A stretch of DNA of 64,000 nt from an uncultured Arachnia sp. (GTDB lineage: Bacteria > Actinomycetota > Actinomycetes > Propionibacteriales > Propionibacteriaceae). Positions 61,183 to 64,000 of the stretch are shown here, one piece after another; position 1 is the first letter of the stretch; every line of letters begins with the position of its first letter. The notes below the pieces were generated by a model. That model was given only the letters and a program-made list of their open reading frames with translations, had not been told where the DNA came from and did not search any database. Location of the stretch: NCBI GenBank assembly GCA_947493995.1, contig CANLTJ010000004.1, positions 208,193 through 272,192 on the forward strand, read 5' to 3'. A program made the position numbers and the translations under genes.

Positions 61183-62904
61183 ATGGAGGTGCAGCTCTCC
61201 GAGACCGCCCAAGGCGTTTTGGATCATCACTGCCCAGTCTTGGTACTTGGCGGCCCAGGATCAGGGAAAACGACACTGTCCCTCCTAAAAGCCAGGACAA
61301 TGCTCCCGACTTTGCAGCCGGGCCAAGAGATACTCTTCCTCAGTTTTTCTCGCGCCGCCGTTCGGCAGGTAGAGATCCGCTGCCGTGACATTTTACGTTC
61401 GAAAGCGCGACATCAAATCTCTGTGCGTACGTATCATGCGTTTGCTATGGATCTCTTGCGAGCGCATGGGCGCTTGCTCACAGGACGCGTTCCTCGCATC
61501 GTTTACCCCGGCGACGAGAGCATCGCCAAGGCGTCGTTCGAGGGAGACTGGGATATCGAAGTCAAACGGCTCGGCCGCGATGAAGGCCGCTTCGTGTTTG
61601 GTCAGTTCGCGGCAGCTGCCGCCCAGCTCGTTGCCAGCACTGACTCGATCGCGTCCCTCATCGCCGACAAATACCCGGTGATCATCCTGGACGAGTTCCA
61701 AGACACCGATGACTCACAATGGGCGCTTGTGAAGGCGCTTTCCAAGCGGTCGAAAACCGTATACATGGCGGACCTAGATCAGCGAATCTTTGACTACGAC
61801 GCACGGGTGGACCCGGAGCGCCTCAATCACTTGCGCGCGCACTTGGGTCCCGCTGAGTTCGACCTTAGCGGTGAGAACCATCGAAGTCCGGATGCGGGCA
61901 TCCTCCAGTACGCCAACGCAGTGCTGACCGGCCGGCCCTTGCCGGACACCAAGGACGTTGTTACTCGCTCGTACTGGCCGAACGCCTTCGACAGCACCAT
62001 CCATGCCAGCGTCGTCTGGATGCTCGGTTCGCTCCGGAGAGCAGGCATCCCCCACCCTTCCGTCGCCGTTCTCGCGCGAACGAACTCGCTGGTGGGCAGG
62101 CTGTCAACGGTCTTGGAACAGCAACACAACTACAACGGCCAAACGTTCAGGCCTGTCGAACACGACGTTCTCTGGGATGCAGACCTCACGGCGGCGGCGG
62201 CGTTGGTGGTGGCCTCGATCTTGGAGTGGCCCAGCCATGCTAAAGAAGCTGCACTCAGCCAGACCTTTGACCGCATTGCCGGCTATTTCGATGCGAAGAA
62301 TGCTGCCAGCGCCAGCAAGTCCGCGCGGCAGGCCAGCGAGCGCTACAGGGCGGCTGCCGATCGAGCGCGAAAGGGTGAAAACCAGCGTCTTGCTAGTGCA
62401 AAGACACTCGCCATTGCATACGAGAGCGGCTTGGTGTTGCAGGGCAACCCTGCTGTAGATTGGCTAGAAGCACGCGACCTGCTCGGAATCGGGAAGGACC
62501 TAGCGGATCTTCTTGCTAACGCCAAGTTCGTCCGGCTCTTCCGAGCCACCGATGAGATCGGCAGCCGACTCGCTTCCGCATGGGATCGCCGCGGTAGCTA
62601 CGGGCGAGCAATGGATCTCGTGCGCCGAGCGCTCGAATCCGGCAAGCTCCAGAGCGATCAACGTGATCCGCGCGGCTGTGTACTCATGACCATCCACAAA
62701 TCCAAAGGGAAGGAGTTCGACGGGGTTATTCTCGTCGAAGGACCGTATCAGGGCAGTTTTTTTCGTGACACCGACACCGAGCTACAGCGTGCGGCGGCAC
62801 GCCGTCTGTTGAGGGTTGGCATCACTCGCGCGCGGCACCAAGTGGTAATCGTACGACCACAGGGCGCCCTAGCGCTCGTATCTCCATCAGGTGCGCCTAC
62901 ATAG
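61183..62904 (+). CDS. UvrD/Rep-like superfamily 1 helicase (GajB-like)
   Basis: A 573-residue helicase that follows the OLD gene by 6 bases. Motifs are the Walker A GGPGSGKTTL at 24-33, FLSFSRAAVRQ, DEFQDTDDSQW near 170, TIHKSKGKEFDGVIL and the motif VI sequence LLRVGITRARHQVVIV. Its length is close to that of GajB. In Gabija the helicase and the TOPRIM nuclease form one complex that cuts phage DNA. This pair could work alone or with the four upstream genes of the same operon. Confidence 0.9.
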   Translation: MEVQLSETAQGVLDHHCPVLVLGGPGSGKTTLSLLKARTMLPTLQPGQEILFLSFSRAAVRQVEIRCRDILRSKARHQISVRTYHAFAMDLLRAHGRLLTGRVPRIVYPGDESIAKASFEGDWDIEVKRLGRDEGRFVFGQFAAAAAQLVASTDSIASLIADKYPVIILDEFQDTDDSQWALVKALSKRSKTVYMADLDQRIFDYDARVDPERLNHLRAHLGPAEFDLSGENHRSPDAGILQYANAVLTGRPLPDTKDVVTRSYWPNAFDSTIHASVVWMLGSLRRAGIPHPSVAVLARTNSLVGRLSTVLEQQHNYNGQTFRPVEHDVLWDADLTAAAALVVASILEWPSHAKEAALSQTFDRIAGYFDAKNAASASKSARQASERYRAAADRARKGENQRLASAKTLAIAYESGLVLQGNPAVDWLEARDLLGIGKDLADLLANAKFVRLFRATDEIGSRLASAWDRRGSYGRAMDLVRRALESGKLQSDQRDPRGCVLMTIHKSKGKEFDGVILVEGPYQGSFFRDTDTELQRAAARRLLRVGITRARHQVVIVRPQGALALVSPSGAPT

Positions 62905-62927
62905 GCGCCGAGTGCGCGACCTCGACT

Positions 62928-64000
62928 TTGCCTGCGACGGCCCCAAGCCCATGCCACCATTTCGGCCGAATCATCCACCCGGAGCAGGACAAGCTGCTCG
63001 ACTCGTCGATCAAGCAGAAGGCCTACTCGTTTCTGGAGAAGCTGGCTCAGGACGACGCGGCGCCCGGCCTCCACGTCGAGCCGATCACCAATGCAGCCGA
63101 CCCTCGCGCCCGGTCGGGCCGCGTGGATCAGCAGTACCGTGCGCTGCTGTTCGAGCTGACCACCGCAACGTCCACCGCCTATGTGGTGCACGGCATCTAC
63201 AACCACGACGACGCCTACCTGAAGGCGAAGACGGTGGTCCTGACGCTCAACCCGATCAACGGGCTGCCCGAGTACAACCAGATCGACGCCGTCGAGACCC
63301 CGCCCGCCGCGTACCAGGGGAGCGTCGTTGAGCCTGCTCCCGCGGGGCCGGAGCCGCTCACCGCCTTCAGCGCCGAGGACCTCACCATCTGCCTCGGCAT
63401 CCCGCCCACCACAGCCGAGACCGCCGTCGCACTGACGAACAAGGACTCCCTCGCGACGTTCGCCGCATCGCTGCCGGAATGGCAGGGCCTGGTGCTTCTG
63501 CTCCTCGGGGATGGCGAGTCCATCACCCAGATCCAGCAGGAACTGGAGCTGATGAGCCGGCCCATGAGCCACGATGAGGCCGCTGCCCGGTTCACCGAGC
63601 CCGAGCCAGCGACGAGGCCCTGCTGGACAGCTTCGACCACCCCAGCGCCCAGATGGGCTTCGCCAAGCTCGCGGGCGCCGACGAACTGCGCCGCTTCATC
63701 ACCGGCGGCGACTTCTCCGCCTGGCGCGTGTTCCTCCACCCCCAGCAGCGACGCTGGGTACAGGGCAACTGGAAAGGCCCCTACCGGATCTCCGGCGGGG
63801 CCGGGACCGGCAAGACCGTCGTGGTCGTGCACAGGGCACGTCGGCTGGCCGTCGAGGACCCGGACGCTCCGATCGTCGTCACCACCTTCACCACCAACCT
63901 CGCAGCCGAACTCGCCCGCAGCCTTGAACGGCTGGATCCCGAGCTCACATTCTAGAATGAACTCGGCGCACCGGGCCTCCACGTCAAAGGGATCGATGCC
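62928..64000 (+). pseudogene. Broken UvrD-type helicase with RelE-like N-terminus (runs off window end)
   Basis: In the frame of base 62970 the sequence reads IIHPEQDKLLDSSIKQKAYS, then LHVEPI and YVVHGIYNHDDAYLKAK, which is the RelE-like N-terminal domain seen on a group of actinobacterial UvrD-type helicases. No ATG starts this frame. A TTG at 62928 is the only candidate. Near 63605 the frame changes, and the gene continues as DEALLDSFDHPSAQMGFAK with Walker A SGGAGTGKT. At 63953-63955 a TAG interrupts ELTF-NELGAPGLHV, after which coding goes on. Two or three lesions show decay. Confidence 0.85.

Overview
The window is high-GC DNA with tightly packed, frequently overlapping genes, GTG starts and likely leaderless promoters. 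Together with an actinobacterial PAC2 protein, an AbiE pair and a sortase-type surface protein, this points to an actinomycete. A Propionibacteriaceae member such as Tessaracoccus would fit glpABC plus abundant secreted proteins, but the genus is inference. I see no rRNA, tRNA or CRISPR array.

Layout, left to right. 0-5.5 kb: an ECF sigma/anti-sigma pair behind a sortase-anchored DUF4397 protein, then a giant secreted SGNH esterase. 5.6-11 kb: a Nei-type DNA glycosylase and a disaccharide phosphorylase operon (beta-phosphoglucomutase, GH65, unknown protein). 11-14 kb: two secreted probable cell-wall hydrolases. 14-19.6 kb: aldehyde dehydrogenase plus anaerobic glycerol-3-phosphate dehydrogenase glpABC. 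20-27.2 kb: a PH-domain protein, a VapBC-type toxin-antitoxin, and a carboxylate-uptake cluster (DapA-family lyase, TctCBA, sialidase-fold protein) under a divergent GntR regulator, bordered by short relics of tctA and an antitoxin gene. 27.4-32 kb: gamma-glutamyltransferase and a secreted esterase. 32.1-41.8 kb: one LacI-controlled operon with two sugar-type permeases, a binding lipoprotein, three ADP-ribosylglycohydrolase paralogues, a CoA-transferase and a citrate-lyase-like aldolase. 42-50 kb: PAC2 protein, glutaminase and an accessory/decay zone (permease relic, MNT with truncated HepT, integrase fragment lacking its tyrosine, AbiE pair, coiled-coil membrane protein). 50.1-64 kb: a defence island.

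The defence island holds a SNF2 helicase frameshifted at a run of seven C, then a tightly coupled run of six genes: type III-like methyltransferase, Res helicase-nuclease, an unrecognised 254-residue protein, a ClpB-like AAA+ ATPase, an OLD-family ATPase/TOPRIM nuclease and a UvrD-like helicase. The last two resemble a Gabija pair. A broken RelE-like/UvrD helicase runs off the right edge. The coupling of these parts is the best candidate for an undescribed composite system.

A second theme is a roughly 110-138-residue two-half domain with paired cysteines and a VFNN-type motif. It is attached to four otherwise unrelated secreted proteins and looks like a lineage-specific surface-targeting or glycan-binding module. 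Start sites were chosen by hand from Shine-Dalgarno spacing, overlaps and family N-termini, so several differ from the ORF track.
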